Below are positions 17,964-28,581 of a stretch of DNA of 48,526 bases, piece after piece. A program made the translations under genes and the position numbers. Each line of letters opens with the position of its first letter. The first letter of the stretch is position 1. The DNA is taken from positions 1 through 48,526 of the forward strand of contig CAIXSY010000429.1 of assembly GCA_903922175.1 (NCBI GenBank), read 5' to 3'. This DNA comes from an uncultured delta proteobacterium. Its GTDB lineage: Bacteria; Bdellovibrionota_C; UBA2361; CAIXSY01. The notes under the pieces were generated by a model that made no database searches, had not been told where the DNA came from, and saw nothing but the letters and a program-made list of their open reading frames with translations.

Positions 17964-20864
17964 TTAAATGCCCTTTAACGTTTGTTGACTTGGCCCAGCT
18001 TCAGCGGACGTGTTGACTGCTACAGCTTCGATGCCGGTCCAAGATGTGATCAGTTCATTGTAAGCACGCGCGTCCTCAGCCCAGCCTTGGCGCTCACATA
18101 GAGTGTAAAGTCGATAGGCGAGTTGACGCATGGATTCACCTTGATTCTTGACTGCCTCCAGTAACTTTCCAGAGGCGCTTTCACCACCTTGCTTTAATGC
18201 ACGAATGAGGTGATGTAAAGTTTCCCAGACGGGATTACGCGCATCCTTTTTCGGATCCCAATCTGCGGGGTATTCGGACCACTTACGTAACCGTACGACA
18301 CCGCCACCGGATTCGATAACACCGGCATCCTTCACACCATCAACGCTTGTTCCCTTCGCACGCGAAAGCGTATCCGCATCACCGAAGCGGCCTTCTTTCC
18401 ATCCGTTCTGTTCGAACCAATGCAAGCAGAACTGGGTATCACGATCAAAGTCATCCTCTGCGAGAAAGCGATTAATAAGCTGGAGGGCAGTACGAACGCT
18501 CATGGGCGTCCCATCGGCCTCTAGTACAGCCGTGTATTTGGAATAGATTCCCATACCAGGGCCGATGATAGCCTGGGAGAGGTCTACAGGGGCGACAGGT
18601 GAGCGGTCATCACCTGAGCCTTTGGTCATCTCATCTAGCGCCTCAGGCAATATAGCATTTAATTCCCGCAGAAAATCACGACGTGAAATCGTTAAGGCTT
18701 CCGTGGGTCGCCTGCGACAAACGAGAATAATACTCGAAGCAAGACCGTTCCTGGTCTTCTTAAGGTTGCCACTATATTCTGTGCGCATCGGCCAAGTTCC
18801 AGTAAGCTGCAGCCCCGCTTTGCACACTGCTTCCAAAAAAGTTTCCCAGCCCGTAGAATGCGTACCAACACTGGTTTTTGTTTCTGCCTGCTTAAAGGCG
18901 TAGTAGACGGTAATTGGTGCCTCAGGATGAGCTTGACTTGCTAACCGCTTCATAGCTTTGAGCATTCCATCCATGAAAAATTCTTCGGCCTTTTTTTTGT
19001 TACCATGACGCGCGGGAGTTGCGACCAACTCTTCTGTTTTCGGAGCTACGATAGTAGCGAGGAGCTGTGAAAAGACTGGGCGAAGAACTCTCCGCAACCA
19101 TACATAAAAGAAATCAGATAAATCAGCATAGCCAATATTGTCGTAGTATGGGGGATCTGTAGATATAAATTTTAAGGTTGAAATGTTTTGCACCTGAGAA
19201 TCTGCCTGGAAAACATGCCCATTCCCGCAGCTAACAGAACTTTTAATGCATTTGGCTACTTGTATAATACCGGAATAAAAATTCCCCGATGATTCACTAA
19301 GAGGGTTTGCCTCGGTATAGTCCCATATCATGGGAAGTACCTGACGGCCGAAAGTCGAGACCATCTTTTCCGCACCATTGTGCCAAGCACAAAGAGACGA
19401 CCAATAGTTTGCTCCTTTATCAACTGCAAATGACAAATACACACTTATTACTTCCGCGTATGCACTGGCTCCGGACCCACCGTTATCATACCCAACTCCA
19501 TCATCCAACATCCCAGCAGCTACGGCATCTTTACGAATCTTCTCCCGGGCCTCAATAATTAGGTCACCAAAAGTGGCCAAGGCTACCAATTGGCGTCGAG
19601 TGAAGATATCAGACCATTTGGTCATTCCGTAGTTCCCGACTCGAAAGCCGAGAGCCTGCTGGAAAAACTCGACATCCGGAATCCAAGTTGGTTGCGCGTT
19701 AGCCGCGACAGCTTCCATCTCCGCTGTCGCGGTTAGATAAATACGACTACGAGGGAGTTCGGCGACTACTGCCATAAGACGCTGCCCCATGCGTCCAGCC
19801 CGCGCTTCAGCCTTAATGTAGTCACCACTAATTGGACTATTTGAAATTAAACATCGAAAGTTGGAACCAGCTCCCGGCACTTTAGTCCCTTCTTGAGCAG
19901 TCGGGGGTGGCTCTCCACTCCTGACAACAAGCTTGTACTTGTCCCCTGTTACAATCGGCTGTACATAGGACTCCTTCCCTTTCTTGGCGCAAAGTATAAA
20001 ATTTGAGGCTAATGGGACATCAATGTGAGAAAAAGCAGGATTTGGGCTTTTTACGGTGCGTGCCCAAAGCCAGGCTATGACAGTGAGCTTCTGACCAACT
20101 AGGTTTTTTAAGTCAGTTCGCTCACGCGCCATTTCGGCGGTGATCTCAACCGCCGGATACAGGTGGCCGATTCGTTTCTGTGCTTCCGCACGCATCCATG
20201 CACCGTAGTAGCGAACATCCTCGGCGAGTCCAGTGGCACCGGGCCACGAACCAGAGTCTCCGCCAATCTTCCCTCGTGCTTCCGGATTTATAGGAGGTCG
20301 CCCCGCAAACTTGGGCGGGATTTCGATCATAGCCTTGTTGATGAGCACGGCGACGGGGTTGAGATCGCTGGCGTAAGCCTCCAGCCCCAACCGTTGTGCC
20401 TCCAATGGGATCGCTCCACCACCAGCAAAGGGATCGTGCAGCGCGGGCAGCCTGTCGGGATTAAATAGTTCAGCGGCCTGTGGATGGTCTTTATTCAGTT
20501 CACAAACTTCTCGCCATGATCGACGGATTTCGGCGCGGGCACTCTCAATGACTTTCTCGTTCGTCGTGTTTTCCCAAAGCACGAGGTCTTCAATGATTTT
20601 GAAGAGGCGCTTTCGCTCGATAGCAGCCTCTTTCTTGTTCATTCCGTATCTGAATCCCCCACCCTGCTGATAACCTGGATCGTTTACGAGTTGCGCAAAA
20701 ATAACAGCCCGCGCAGCTGCAAGGGGGCGACGCGCCCACCAAAGATGTAGCGTGCTTGGATGCCCGTGCCGTATAGATTTCTCACGAGCACAGGCGACAT
20801 TAATGGCGTCGAGCGGCAGAGACACCTCGATGAGCTTGCGTGGAGATTTAATGGGATAGCTCAT
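17964..20864 (-). CDS. DUF1156 adenine-specific DNA methylase
   Basis: 966 residues. The N-terminal DUF1156 motif ([28 protein letters not shown], about 25-52) is followed by the SAM-binding motif [17 protein letters not shown] (144-160) and SDLNPVA (166-172). The catalytic motif IV is TDPPYYDN (569-576), the DPPY type of N6-adenine methylases. Family members (COG1743) are about 900-1000 residues long. It should protect host DNA by methylating a target sequence that cannot be read from the gene. The start overlaps the helicase stop by 4 bp (ATGA), and the stop abuts the DUF499 start. Confidence 0.92.
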   Translation of the reverse strand: MSYPIKSPRKLIEVSLPLDAINVACAREKSIRHGHPSTLHLWWARRPLAAARAVIFAQLVNDPGYQQGGGFRYGMNKKEAAIERKRLFKIIEDLVLWENTTNEKVIESARAEIRRSWREVCELNKDHPQAAELFNPDRLPALHDPFAGGGAIPLEAQRLGLEAYASDLNPVAVLINKAMIEIPPKFAGRPPINPEARGKIGGDSGSWPGATGLAEDVRYYGAWMRAEAQKRIGHLYPAVEITAEMARERTDLKNLVGQKLTVIAWLWARTVKSPNPAFSHIDVPLASNFILCAKKGKESYVQPIVTGDKYKLVVRSGEPPPTAQEGTKVPGAGSNFRCLISNSPISGDYIKAEARAGRMGQRLMAVVAELPRSRIYLTATAEMEAVAANAQPTWIPDVEFFQQALGFRVGNYGMTKWSDIFTRRQLVALATFGDLIIEAREKIRKDAVAAGMLDDGVGYDNGGSGASAYAEVISVYLSFAVDKGANYWSSLCAWHNGAEKMVSTFGRQVLPMIWDYTEANPLSESSGNFYSGIIQVAKCIKSSVSCGNGHVFQADSQVQNISTLKFISTDPPYYDNIGYADLSDFFYVWLRRVLRPVFSQLLATIVAPKTEELVATPARHGNKKKAEEFFMDGMLKAMKRLASQAHPEAPITVYYAFKQAETKTSVGTHSTGWETFLEAVCKAGLQLTGTWPMRTEYSGNLKKTRNGLASSIILVCRRRPTEALTISRRDFLRELNAILPEALDEMTKGSGDDRSPVAPVDLSQAIIGPGMGIYSKYTAVLEADGTPMSVRTALQLINRFLAEDDFDRDTQFCLHWFEQNGWKEGRFGDADTLSRAKGTSVDGVKDAGVIESGGGVVRLRKWSEYPADWDPKKDARNPVWETLHHLIRALKQGGESASGKLLEAVKNQGESMRQLAYRLYTLCERQGWAEDARAYNELITSWTGIEAVAVNTSAEAGPSQQTLKGI

Positions 20865-23800
20865 CGGGATGATGTTCCTTTTGCAAGTAACGAGTTCAGA
20901 TCGTAGTTTACGGATGAGACGCCCCAGCCCGGTTCGGCATCAAAAGGGTTGGTCAAATAATAGGGACCATCTATCGCACCGTTCTCTCCCGCAAGCACAA
21001 TAGCGAGGACGAATTTGTCAGCTTGGTTGAGGGCATAGAGCATTTCGTTGCGAGTAACGGTGATGGTACTCGCACCTTTCACACGACCTTTTACTTCAAT
21101 GTGCCTAGCCTCTGGCTGCTTTCCATCCACAACCGGCGCGTATGAAGTGAGATCCCAACCACACTTCTGGGCAGAGACATCTATAACACAGCAGCCACGC
21201 GCTTCCTCGGCCAGACGGACGGTATTCATGGCGAGCTGCTCAATGCGCGAGCGAGCAGCGGGATCTGTCGAAAAAAGAGAGCTGTCTTCAACGGGAGGAT
21301 CACCACGCAGGCGGCGGAGCAGTCCCGCCGGAACAACTAGCGCACCACTAAGTACAACAGGCGTAGCAGAGGTGACGTGGCGCATTGACTGAAGCTCTTT
21401 TTTTCGGCTTTCCAGCCGCGATTCGAGGTCGCCAAGATTGCGACGGACGTTTTCGAGATTGAGCCGCACATCTTTTCCAGCAGCTTTGTCGTCGGTCAGC
21501 TTGATAAAACGGTCAGACCAGTAATCAATCTCCGTGGTCAGACGTTCGTGAACGGCAGCGAGGGTCTTGTCCACGTGGGCGATGCGGCGTCCAGCGACTT
21601 CGTTGAAGTGTTCCGGAACGAGCGTGGAAGCCGCAAGAGCGAGAGCACGTTGTTCCAGCCCTGCGGTAAGCCAAGGCGCGGAAAGCGTTTCGGCCAGCAG
21701 AGATCTTTCAGTAGCGGCGAGCGGTTCGAGATCTAAGTGTGGTGCCCAACCGGCAAAAGTGGCACTACCATCTGGTAGAACGCGGACGAATTGCAGGCGC
21801 TTGGAGATTACCTGACCATCACCGGACTTTACCTCGTGTGTAAGAAGAAAGAGTAAAGAAGGCTCTTCGCCCTCGTCCGCAGGGTCCACGAGAATTGTGC
21901 CCTGGCGCAGCAGATTGGCGTGCTGCTCAAGTAACACATCGCTAAGTGCCAACATAAGCGGGTGGCCGGGATGAATCATGCTGGCAAAGGCAAGACCGGG
22001 GCGCTCCGTTGGACGCACAGCACCCTTGGTAAAACAAACACGCTCGTAGCGCTTCAGAACAGGCGCTAGATCCCGCCGATTGCGCCCAGTGATGAGGCGG
22101 TCGCGCTCGCATAATTTGCCAGGCACGCGAGTTATCTCAAAACGCTCTAATTCACGGGGATAGATGATGCCGCCGAGAGACTCAAAGCCTTTCATAAAGA
22201 AGGAGCGAACGAAGTACGGCTGAAGACGACGGGCTTCGGCCTTTTCCATCTCTTCTTTTACCGCGAAGAGACGCTCCGGGCTTAGGCTTTCTTGGGCCAG
22301 TGCGTCGCGGTTCAGAATGCTCATGAGGTGCTCGTGATCGAGTGCATTATCTATCTTTTGGCTGAGACGAGCGCGTACTTCTGGTTGGTCGCCGTATCGA
22401 ATGGCCTCCAGTAGCATGTCTTTGAGACTCTTTCCGTCAAAGACTTCGCCGAGGACGTTAAACACTTGACCTTTAAGCGCCTCGCTTACGACCTGAAGTT
22501 TTTCGAGCAATCGGAAATAAACATCGCCTTCGCGCGTTTCTTTGGCAACTAGGTTCCAGTGGTGGCAGACCTCTTGTTGCCCGATGCGGTGGATTCGACC
22601 GAAGCGTTGTTCGAGGCGATTAGGATTCCATGGCAAATCGTAGTTCACCATCAAATTGGCGTTCTGGAGGTTGATACCTTCACCAGCAGCATCCGTGGCG
22701 ACAAGCACCCGGACATCGGGATCCGAACGAAAAAGAGCCTGGGCCTTGCGGCGGTCGTCACGGTGCACCCCACCGTGAATGACCACAATGGCATTGTGGC
22801 TGCCAAGCACACCGGCAATCTTCTGGTGCAGGTAGTTCAGCGTGTCGCGGTGCTCGCTGAAGATGATAATTTTCCGCATGCGCCCCCCTGCGTCATGCAT
22901 CTGGGGTTCGTTCTGAAGAATGCGGGAAAGCTCGTCCCATTTCTTGTCTTTTCCAGAAGCGACAAGGGCCTTTGCCTGTTGTTCGAGGCCTTGAAGGCTA
23001 ACAATTTCAGCCGCAAGCTCTGCAATCGTTTGTGAAGCTGTGGCCTGGTCAACAAGTGTCTCTTCAAGATTTTCCTGCTCCTCGGCATTTAGGTCATCGT
23101 CGTCCTCGGGAACATCCGCGAGGGTTTCGGCAAGAATTTGTTGGCCGCGAGCGCCCATCTTTTCCTCGCGGAGACGACGTTCGAGGCGTTCGCGACGACG
23201 TTTTAGTGACTGAAAAATTGCTTCTGGACTGGAAGCAAGACGCCGCTGGAGGGCGGTGAGTGCAAAACCGACCGAACCTTTGCGCTTGCCATCGAGTGCA
23301 TCAGCTTTACCCATTTCCGTCTTCACATATTGCGTGACGGCTTCATACAGCGCGGATTCAAGGTCAGAGAGTTGATAGTTGACGGTGTAAGCACGGCGCT
23401 CGGGGAAAAGCGGCGTGCCGTCGAATTTCACCAACTTCTCCTTCACCATGCGGCGAATGAGGTCGGAGCAATCGGCCTTGTGAACACCGTCCCGGAATTT
23501 TCCATAGAATCGGTCTGAATCGAGAAGCGACAGGAATAACTGGAAATCCTCTTCCTTGCCGTTGTGCGGCGTGGCAGTCATCAGTAAAAGGTGGCGCGTC
23601 TGGGCGCCGAGCTTTTCCGCTAACTTAAAACGACCTGTCTTTTCGAGCTTACTGCCGAAGAAATGGGCGGCGAGTTTATGGGCCTCATCAAACACCACGA
23701 GATCCCATCCAGCGGCACAGAGTTTTTCCTGCAAATCCTCGTTGCGTGCCATCTGATCGAGCCTAACGATCAAGTGGTCGATATCCTCGAAGGGATTGCC

Positions 23801-24373
23801 GCTGGGAGTGGCGGCTTCCAAGTCCTTAGTAAAGACGCGAAACTCCAAGCCGAACTTTTCGAACATTTCTTCGCGCCACTGCTCCACTAGACTTCCCGGT
23901 GCCACGATGACAATGCGCCGAGCATCTGCCCTCATAATGAGTTCGCGGATGTAGAGACCGGCCATAATGGTCTTGCCAGCGCCGGGGTCATCAGCAAGGA
24001 CAAAACGTAAGGGCTGGCGTGGAAGCATGGCTTCGTAAACCGCCGTAATTTGGTGGGGAAGCGGGTCCACGTTTGATGTGTGGACTGCCATCATCGGATC
24101 AAAAAGAAAGGCGAGGTCGATTCGCTTAGCTTCGACGGCGAGCTTAAAGTCTTCTCCGCTACCATCAAAGGCCCACGGACGCTCCTGGGTGGCTAGGTCA
24201 ATGCCAACCTCATCAGCTCGACCAAGGAGTCGATCCTTAAGCGCACCTTCGGGGGTTTTGTAGATGACTTGAGTGGCCCCTTCCGCGATTGGGACTACAG
24301 CAACAACCGTGACAACGCTTGCTGGTTCAATGCCAGTTAGAGGTATCCCGGGTTTAATATCTTCAAGTCGCAT
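20861..24373 (-). CDS. SNF2-family helicase with C-terminal DUF3883-like domain
   Basis: 1170 residues. Helicase motifs are in order: [13 protein letters not shown] (I, about 126-138), [12 protein letters not shown] (II), [15 protein letters not shown] (III), [13 protein letters not shown] (IV), [13 protein letters not shown] (V) and [11 protein letters not shown] (VI). The architecture resembles the SNF2 helicase of class 1 DISARM (DrmD) and of DUF1156-methylase loci. A coiled region lies between the lobes and at about 980-1010. The C-terminal 100 residues ([10 protein letters not shown], then ARHIEVKGR) match DUF3883, with an E-x-K core of a PD-(D/E)xK fold. It heads the large-gene block and overlaps the methylase gene. 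Confidence 0.92.
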   Translation of the reverse strand: MRLEDIKPGIPLTGIEPASVVTVVAVVPIAEGATQVIYKTPEGALKDRLLGRADEVGIDLATQERPWAFDGSGEDFKLAVEAKRIDLAFLFDPMMAVHTSNVDPLPHQITAVYEAMLPRQPLRFVLADDPGAGKTIMAGLYIRELIMRADARRIVIVAPGSLVEQWREEMFEKFGLEFRVFTKDLEAATPSGNPFEDIDHLIVRLDQMARNEDLQEKLCAAGWDLVVFDEAHKLAAHFFGSKLEKTGRFKLAEKLGAQTRHLLLMTATPHNGKEEDFQLFLSLLDSDRFYGKFRDGVHKADCSDLIRRMVKEKLVKFDGTPLFPERRAYTVNYQLSDLESALYEAVTQYVKTEMGKADALDGKRKGSVGFALTALQRRLASSPEAIFQSLKRRRERLERRLREEKMGARGQQILAETLADVPEDDDDLNAEEQENLEETLVDQATASQTIAELAAEIVSLQGLEQQAKALVASGKDKKWDELSRILQNEPQMHDAGGRMRKIIIFSEHRDTLNYLHQKIAGVLGSHNAIVVIHGGVHRDDRRKAQALFRSDPDVRVLVATDAAGEGINLQNANLMVNYDLPWNPNRLEQRFGRIHRIGQQEVCHHWNLVAKETREGDVYFRLLEKLQVVSEALKGQVFNVLGEVFDGKSLKDMLLEAIRYGDQPEVRARLSQKIDNALDHEHLMSILNRDALAQESLSPERLFAVKEEMEKAEARRLQPYFVRSFFMKGFESLGGIIYPRELERFEITRVPGKLCERDRLITGRNRRDLAPVLKRYERVCFTKGAVRPTERPGLAFASMIHPGHPLMLALSDVLLEQHANLLRQGTILVDPADEGEEPSLLFLLTHEVKSGDGQVISKRLQFVRVLPDGSATFAGWAPHLDLEPLAATERSLLAETLSAPWLTAGLEQRALALAASTLVPEHFNEVAGRRIAHVDKTLAAVHERLTTEIDYWSDRFIKLTDDKAAGKDVRLNLENVRRNLGDLESRLESRKKELQSMRHVTSATPVVLSGALVVPAGLLRRLRGDPPVEDSSLFSTDPAARSRIEQLAMNTVRLAEEARGCCVIDVSAQKCGWDLTSYAPVVDGKQPEARHIEVKGRVKGASTITVTRNEMLYALNQADKFVLAIVLAGENGAIDGPYYLTNPFDAEPGWGVSSVNYDLNSLLAKGTSSR

Positions 24374-24420
24374 AAAGTAGAACCTTCACGTAATTGGTCA
24401 CGTCCTCGTCGCATTCACGG

Positions 24421-24669
24421 TCATTCCTTCGTCTTCATCTTATCGCCGTTAGCGGCAATGAACGAACGGATCTCCTCCATCATGTCGAGAAGTCTCAGCC
24501 ATTGCTCTTTGTAAAGAGTTACAGGAAAACGTCCGAGGCCGTACACCGAAAGGCCCCCCGTCTCACCGATTTTGAGACTCAAGCCCTTCTCTTTTCCTTT
24601 CTTAAGAGCTTCGTTTTCAGCACGGAGCCTTTCTAGCTCCGCTTTCATGTCGACTTCGCTGTTACTCAC
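24421..24669 (-). CDS. Small coiled-coil protein upstream of the helicase
   Basis: 82 residues. The N-terminal third is a short coiled coil (ELERLRAENEALKKGK); the rest has the pattern LKIGETGGLSVYGLGRFPVTLYKEQW, which I have seen in many small uncharacterised bacterial proteins. It starts the same minus-strand operon, 47 bp before the helicase start. An AGGAGAG-type ribosome binding site precedes the ATG. Its function is unknown. The position suggests a regulatory or structural subunit of the system. Confidence 0.75.
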   Translation of the reverse strand: MSNSEVDMKAELERLRAENEALKKGKEKGLSLKIGETGGLSVYGLGRFPVTLYKEQWLRLLDMMEEIRSFIAANGDKMKTKE

Positions 24670-24745
24670 TTTGCTCTCCTCTCTCTATTTTAATAGCATT
24701 TCCAACAACCTAAGTCATGTTTCCCATACTTCTGTATCCAGTGCT

Positions 24746-24810
24746 AATCGCGCATTAATCGCGCTCCAATCCGGACATTATCCGGTCATAATCCGGCCTT
24801 ATCCGGCCAT
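24746..24810. repeat. Six 11-bp tandem repeats between regulator and operon
   Basis: Units beginning AATC or TATC at 24746, 24757, 24768, 24779, 24790 and 24800. Two read AATCGCGC and four read (A/T)ATCCGG. The 11-bp period is about one helical turn, so proteins bound to each unit would sit on the same DNA face. It overlaps the 3' end of the Schlafen-like gene and lies upstream of the defence operon, a suitable place for an operator. Confidence 0.65.
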
Positions 24811-26130
24811 CACATAGCGACGGGATGGTCCTTTACCTTCCACTGCAAGAACCACCTGCTCCACCATGACACCCAGATCTCTTCGAGCCTGGCGCTCTTT
24901 CACTCCAAACAGTTTCTGATATTCCGGCGAAGTAATTGCTCCGTGCTTACGCACATAATCGAGACACTTGCGCTGCCGCTCGGTGAGCTGCGCTGCGCTT
25001 GATTTAAGTGGCTCAACTTCCGGGGACTCAAACCGAACAATAAATGTGCCCATCTCCGCACGAAACTCAGGCCGCTTCATGTTTCGCTCTTCACAGGCCT
25101 GCAAAATCCTAAGCGTGCCCGTTCCCCAGTGTTCTATTAGCCCAGCGCGGTGAAAAGCGCTTGCGATAAGCCGATTGCGAGGACGCGATCCATGCACGGC
25201 GTATAGTGAAGCAATAGAAAGATCATGCGGTAGCGTTCCTGGATTCCAAACTTCGAGGCCGCTGTGAAAAATTCTAATCTGCGTATGACCGGACTCAGTA
25301 TAGTTTCGGTGACAAATTGCATTAATTACAGCTTCTCGAATAGCAAGGTCTGGATATTCAGAAACTCTTTCATGCTGTGGCTTGCCGGTGATCTTAATAG
25401 CGTTGCGGGTGTTTTTGGCTATAAACGCCACCGCCGTATCTAACTGCGCAAAAAGCGGGACATCGGCCGTCACTTCGTCGATAAATTCAACGGGTAGGTC
25501 GCCACGAAAACGCCCACATTTGATTGATGGCTCGATAATATAGCGGCCTGGAGTATCGGTAAACAAAAGAGCAGCGGCATTACACAATGTGCCGTCAGGT
25601 AATCGAAGGTGCAGATTATCAAGAACAACTTGGGTGGGGATAGAAATGTCCTGCCCACAGCGCTTGAGAAAATCTTCTATAGCGGAACGACTTAAGTGCT
25701 CTTCTTTTAATCCAGGACACGGCAGCGCATCCCATGTGCGGCCGGTGGTTGTTTCTACAAGCCTAAGAGTTTCCTCGCGTGACAGCGACTGATTCGTGCG
25801 ACCTACCCGCTTGTAAGGCTTTCCAAATGCCCACACGGGCTTAATTGGGCTTTCTTCCACGGAAACATGAACAATCGCGGAAGCTTCCCCTCCTTCAACT
25901 TGAATCGAGGGAAACACCGGCGGATCCGTATGGCGCTTTATATCATTAGCCAGGTTTTCAAGGCTATTCTTACCAAGCTGAATACCGACACGCTTACCAT
26001 CTGGATCGATACCAAAATGCACGGTGCCGCCTTTGCTGGTAGCAAACGCAGCTAAAGAGATCGCGGCTTCCTTCCACTCGCTCAAGGAAGTTTTGTTTTC
26101 ACTATTTTCGAGCTCCGCCGTGTCGCTCAT
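24799..26130 (-). CDS. Schlafen/AlbA_2-type predicted transcriptional regulator
   Basis: 443 residues from the ATG at 26130, which has an AGGAAA ribosome binding site; the frame is open to 26199. The N-terminal Schlafen AlbA_2 domain (SLSEWKEAAISLAAFATSKGGTVHFGI) is followed by a HATPase_c_4-type region (EYPDLAIREAVINAICHRNY, HWGTGTLRILQ) and a C-terminal helix-turn-helix (TERQRKCLDYVRKHGAITSPEYQKLFGV). This is the COG2865 regulator architecture, often adjacent to restriction and defence operons. Blocks of 11-bp repeats lie on both sides of the gene. It probably controls the downstream operon. Confidence 0.85.
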   Translation of the reverse strand: MSDTAELENSENKTSLSEWKEAAISLAAFATSKGGTVHFGIDPDGKRVGIQLGKNSLENLANDIKRHTDPPVFPSIQVEGGEASAIVHVSVEESPIKPVWAFGKPYKRVGRTNQSLSREETLRLVETTTGRTWDALPCPGLKEEHLSRSAIEDFLKRCGQDISIPTQVVLDNLHLRLPDGTLCNAAALLFTDTPGRYIIEPSIKCGRFRGDLPVEFIDEVTADVPLFAQLDTAVAFIAKNTRNAIKITGKPQHERVSEYPDLAIREAVINAICHRNYTESGHTQIRIFHSGLEVWNPGTLPHDLSIASLYAVHGSRPRNRLIASAFHRAGLIEHWGTGTLRILQACEERNMKRPEFRAEMGTFIVRFESPEVEPLKSSAAQLTERQRKCLDYVRKHGAITSPEYQKLFGVKERQARRDLGVMVEQVVLAVEGKGPSRRYVMAG

Positions 26131-26724
26131 TTCTAAATTTCCTGTTCCCCCATACCCCTCACACCCCCGCATTTCCGGTACAGCTATCAAGCTAGACATA
26201 AATCTCCCAAACGAGCTTACCCCTACTCTTCCCCGACTGACTACTGATTTGAAGTGTTGGCCTTACGTAATACAACAAATTTGGTTTTTAGCCCAGTTAC
26301 TAGAGTCTTTTAGTCTCATTTGATTAGTTGTTAATCAATAAGCAAATCGAGGATGCAAGCTTCCTGTTTCCCGCTGTAGCACCAATCCAGCCGTTTTCAC
26401 GCATCATTCGCGCACTAATCCCGCATTGTCCCGCACCAATCGCGCACTCTTACTTGATGCCAAGTAGCGAACGGTGCGCGAGGCCCCTTCGACAACAGTC
26501 AAGTTCGCTACCTCACTCTCCCCTACTCTTCTCCACCGGTCTGCTGATCACACAGGTATTTCGCTCTACCGGGAAAGCCTGGAATGGACAGACTGACTTT
26601 GAGAATAATAAGCGATACCAGGAATGAAGTCTTCGTTGATTTTGGACCTGCTTTGTCCCACCCACCCGCCCTAAAAGCTTATCAGTCAACTACCAAGAGA
26701 GGGCACTCCCTCCACGCTCAACTC
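26131..26724. other. Intergenic region upstream of the regulator
   Basis: 594 bp without a convincing gene. It holds the second block of 11-bp repeats (26406-26448). Short CCCTACTCTTC motifs occur at about 26222 and 26522 and again near 30650. The region should hold the promoter of the Schlafen-like gene. Confidence 0.55.
26406..26448. repeat. Four 11-bp tandem repeats upstream of the regulator
   Basis: Units at 26406, 26417, 26428 and 26439 with pattern (A/G)(A/T)TC(C/G)CGCA(C/T)T. They have the same period and the same core as the block at 24746-24810. They lie about 280 bp upstream of the Schlafen-like gene start. Confidence 0.6.
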
Positions 26725-27321
26725 CTAGCGAAACTTTAGTCCTGTCTTTTCTCCCTGGTGCGCTGCCCTCGCCTGCTCCCCCGCCTCTACGATTTTACTA
26801 AGCGTTGGAAAATGAAACAGATTGAGCACAAGTCCCGTTACTGCATAGGGGATAATTAAGCTTGGCTCGTGCGCGCTGTTTGACATCACGAAACCACAAA
26901 GTGTGAGCGCTTCACTTAAGACAAGCGAAAGGATGAAGGGGACAAAGATAGGCCCTGGAAGGCTGAGAAACGAAAGCTCCCCTTCTGGTACGCGTTTAAT
27001 CTCCTGGAGTCGGTTCTCATCAATCTGGCCAGTCTGGGGGTTTTGGGCAAAATCTTCTGGCTTATGCGTCTTGCCAAAACAGCTCTGAAACCGCTTAGGC
27101 AGGTATGTCCAGCGCCTTAGTGCAAAAGACAGAAAGCTTACAAGTACTGCTATAGCTACAAATGGAATATTTAGTTCTAGTACGGGGGGCGTCTGTGTCG
27201 GCGGCTTTATCTGAAACGTCACAAACACCAGTATCAGTATCGACATCGTGATCGCTGCCCACAAAATCTTCATTACTACCATGCGCCGTTTTAGAAGGTC
27301 CGTAGTCAATGTTGATATCAT
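26725..27321 (-). CDS. Four-helix membrane protein of unknown function
   Basis: 198 residues. Hydrophobic segments lie at about 17-41 (ILWAAITMSILILVFVTF), 50-68, 118-142 (PGPIFVPFILSLVLSEALTL) and 153-172. A basic loop (ALRRWTYLPKRF) separates helices 2 and 3. Alternative starts at M14 or M17 are possible because the first Met has no clear ribosome binding site. I do not recognise the family. It is read in the same direction as the dprA-like gene 126 bp upstream. Confidence 0.65.
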   Translation of the reverse strand: MISTLTTDLLKRRMVVMKILWAAITMSILILVFVTFQIKPPTQTPPVLELNIPFVAIAVLVSFLSFALRRWTYLPKRFQSCFGKTHKPEDFAQNPQTGQIDENRLQEIKRVPEGELSFLSLPGPIFVPFILSLVLSEALTLCGFVMSNSAHEPSLIIPYAVTGLVLNLFHFPTLSKIVEAGEQARAAHQGEKTGLKFR

Positions 27322-27447
27322 TAGTCATGTCTCCTTGTGACAATGTGTTAGCGTCAGAACATGGGATCTCCTCTTTTATCCAAGCTTCCCAGTCCTTCTT
27401 GATTGCTCCTCTATTGGAATCACGGTTGGCGCATCACCTCTATGGGG

Positions 27448-28221
27448 CTAGAAGCTTGATTCATTTACGGGTAACGTCTCACGCTTGGGTAGGAGATCTT
27501 CAAAGTTAGAGAAGGACTCATCTGACAGAATTCGAGCTCCACACTCAAGAAACTCACTAGGCCATTTCAATTTGGTATTCTCTACTACTGATTTTAGAAT
27601 CCAAAGGGGTCGAGTAAGGCGAAGCGCTTCTCGTCCCTGATACGCTGTGCCACTTATGTCTGTTGCCTCAACTATCACTGTTGCATCTGATAGAAGAGCC
27701 ATGAGGCGGTTACGGGTAGGGAAGTTCCCCTTTGTGACTGGACTGTCTTCTGGAAACTGGGACAATAGTAGGTGATCTCGGCCAATAGTCTCTTGCAAAT
27801 TTCGGTTCTCGGCCGGAGAGACAACAGAAAGCGGCGTGCCAATCACGCCGATGGTTTTGCCACCTGCTTCTATGGTGGCGGTCTGGGCGGCGGTGTCAAT
27901 GCCCCGCGCCAAGCCGCTAACAATGACAACTCCCAGTTTTACCAGGCGACGAGCAAGTTTTCGAGCGCGGGCTAGGCCATCTGCAGAGGCGTCTCTGGAG
28001 CCAATGATGGAGACAAGACGTGCTGATCTTAGTAGCTCTACGTCCCCTTTTACAAATACTACTTCCGGTGCCAATTCCCGCTCTGCTGCATTAAGGGGTC
28101 GAAAGATGTCCTGCCAATAAAGGGCACCTCTTGGTAAGATTCCCCCCTCTGTGCTTGGACTATCCAAGCCGTGCGTTGTGCCATTCTCGCACGGTCGTGA
28201 AATATTAACGAGATTCGGCAT
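27448..28221 (-). CDS. dprA: DprA/Smf-like DNA-processing protein
   Basis: 257 residues covering the Rossmann-like DprA core: VSIIGSRDAS (about 70-79), VIVSGLARGIDTAAQ (about 98-112), GVIGTPLSVVSPAENRNLQ and NFPTRNRLMALLSDATVIVEA. DprA binds single-stranded DNA and loads RecA during transformation. Plasmid-borne and defence-associated DprA relatives also occur. The usual N-terminal SAM and C-terminal winged-helix domains are missing, so this is a short form. It has an AGAGAGAAGAG-type ribosome binding region upstream. Confidence 0.85.
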   Translation of the reverse strand: MPNLVNISRPCENGTTHGLDSPSTEGGILPRGALYWQDIFRPLNAAERELAPEVVFVKGDVELLRSARLVSIIGSRDASADGLARARKLARRLVKLGVVIVSGLARGIDTAAQTATIEAGGKTIGVIGTPLSVVSPAENRNLQETIGRDHLLLSQFPEDSPVTKGNFPTRNRLMALLSDATVIVEATDISGTAYQGREALRLTRPLWILKSVVENTKLKWPSEFLECGARILSDESFSNFEDLLPKRETLPVNESSF

Positions 28222-28581
28222 TTGCTCTCTTCTCTCTATTAGACACCTAGCCTTCTCAGTTAATCTCCCCTCCCTGTCCGCTATCTTCCCTTGCCACTGA
28301 CCTACCCTAGCTTTTTATCGGTCAATTTTACTATCCCCGCCCCCCTTACGCCAATATCGAGGAGTAGCACTCTACCATCGAAGAGAAAAATTCCGAGGCC
28401 GAGGTCTTAGGCAAGAGCTTGGTAAGCCACTGCCGAACTGCTCAAACGTCTAAACGTCTTTAGCTTCACTAATAACGCTGGTTTCAACAGATGTTGAAAC
28501 ACACTGTATCGGTGAAACTTGTGATCACACTCGGCAGAGTATTACTCTTTTATCTGCATAAATTACAGCTCCCCTGCCCTC
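28222..28581. other. Intergenic region between dprA-like gene and repA1
   Basis: 360 bp without a gene. It holds a palindrome at 28481-28500 that resembles the operator-like repeat in front of the AbiEi-like gene. Confidence 0.6.
28481..28500. promoter_or_regulatory. Palindrome GTTTCAAC-N4-GTTGAAAC
   Basis: Perfect 8-bp arms around AGAT. The half site GTTGAAAC recurs at 37549-37556 beside the AbiEi-like promoter. A regulator of that system may bind both places. Confidence 0.45.

Noticed and set aside
22559..23035. A 158-residue plus-strand frame opposite the helicase
   Set aside because: Long antisense frames are common in GC-rich coding DNA. The helicase motifs show which strand is coding.
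24078..24263. Plus-strand frame at the helicase 5' end
   Set aside because: Shadow of the helicase gene, no ribosome binding site.
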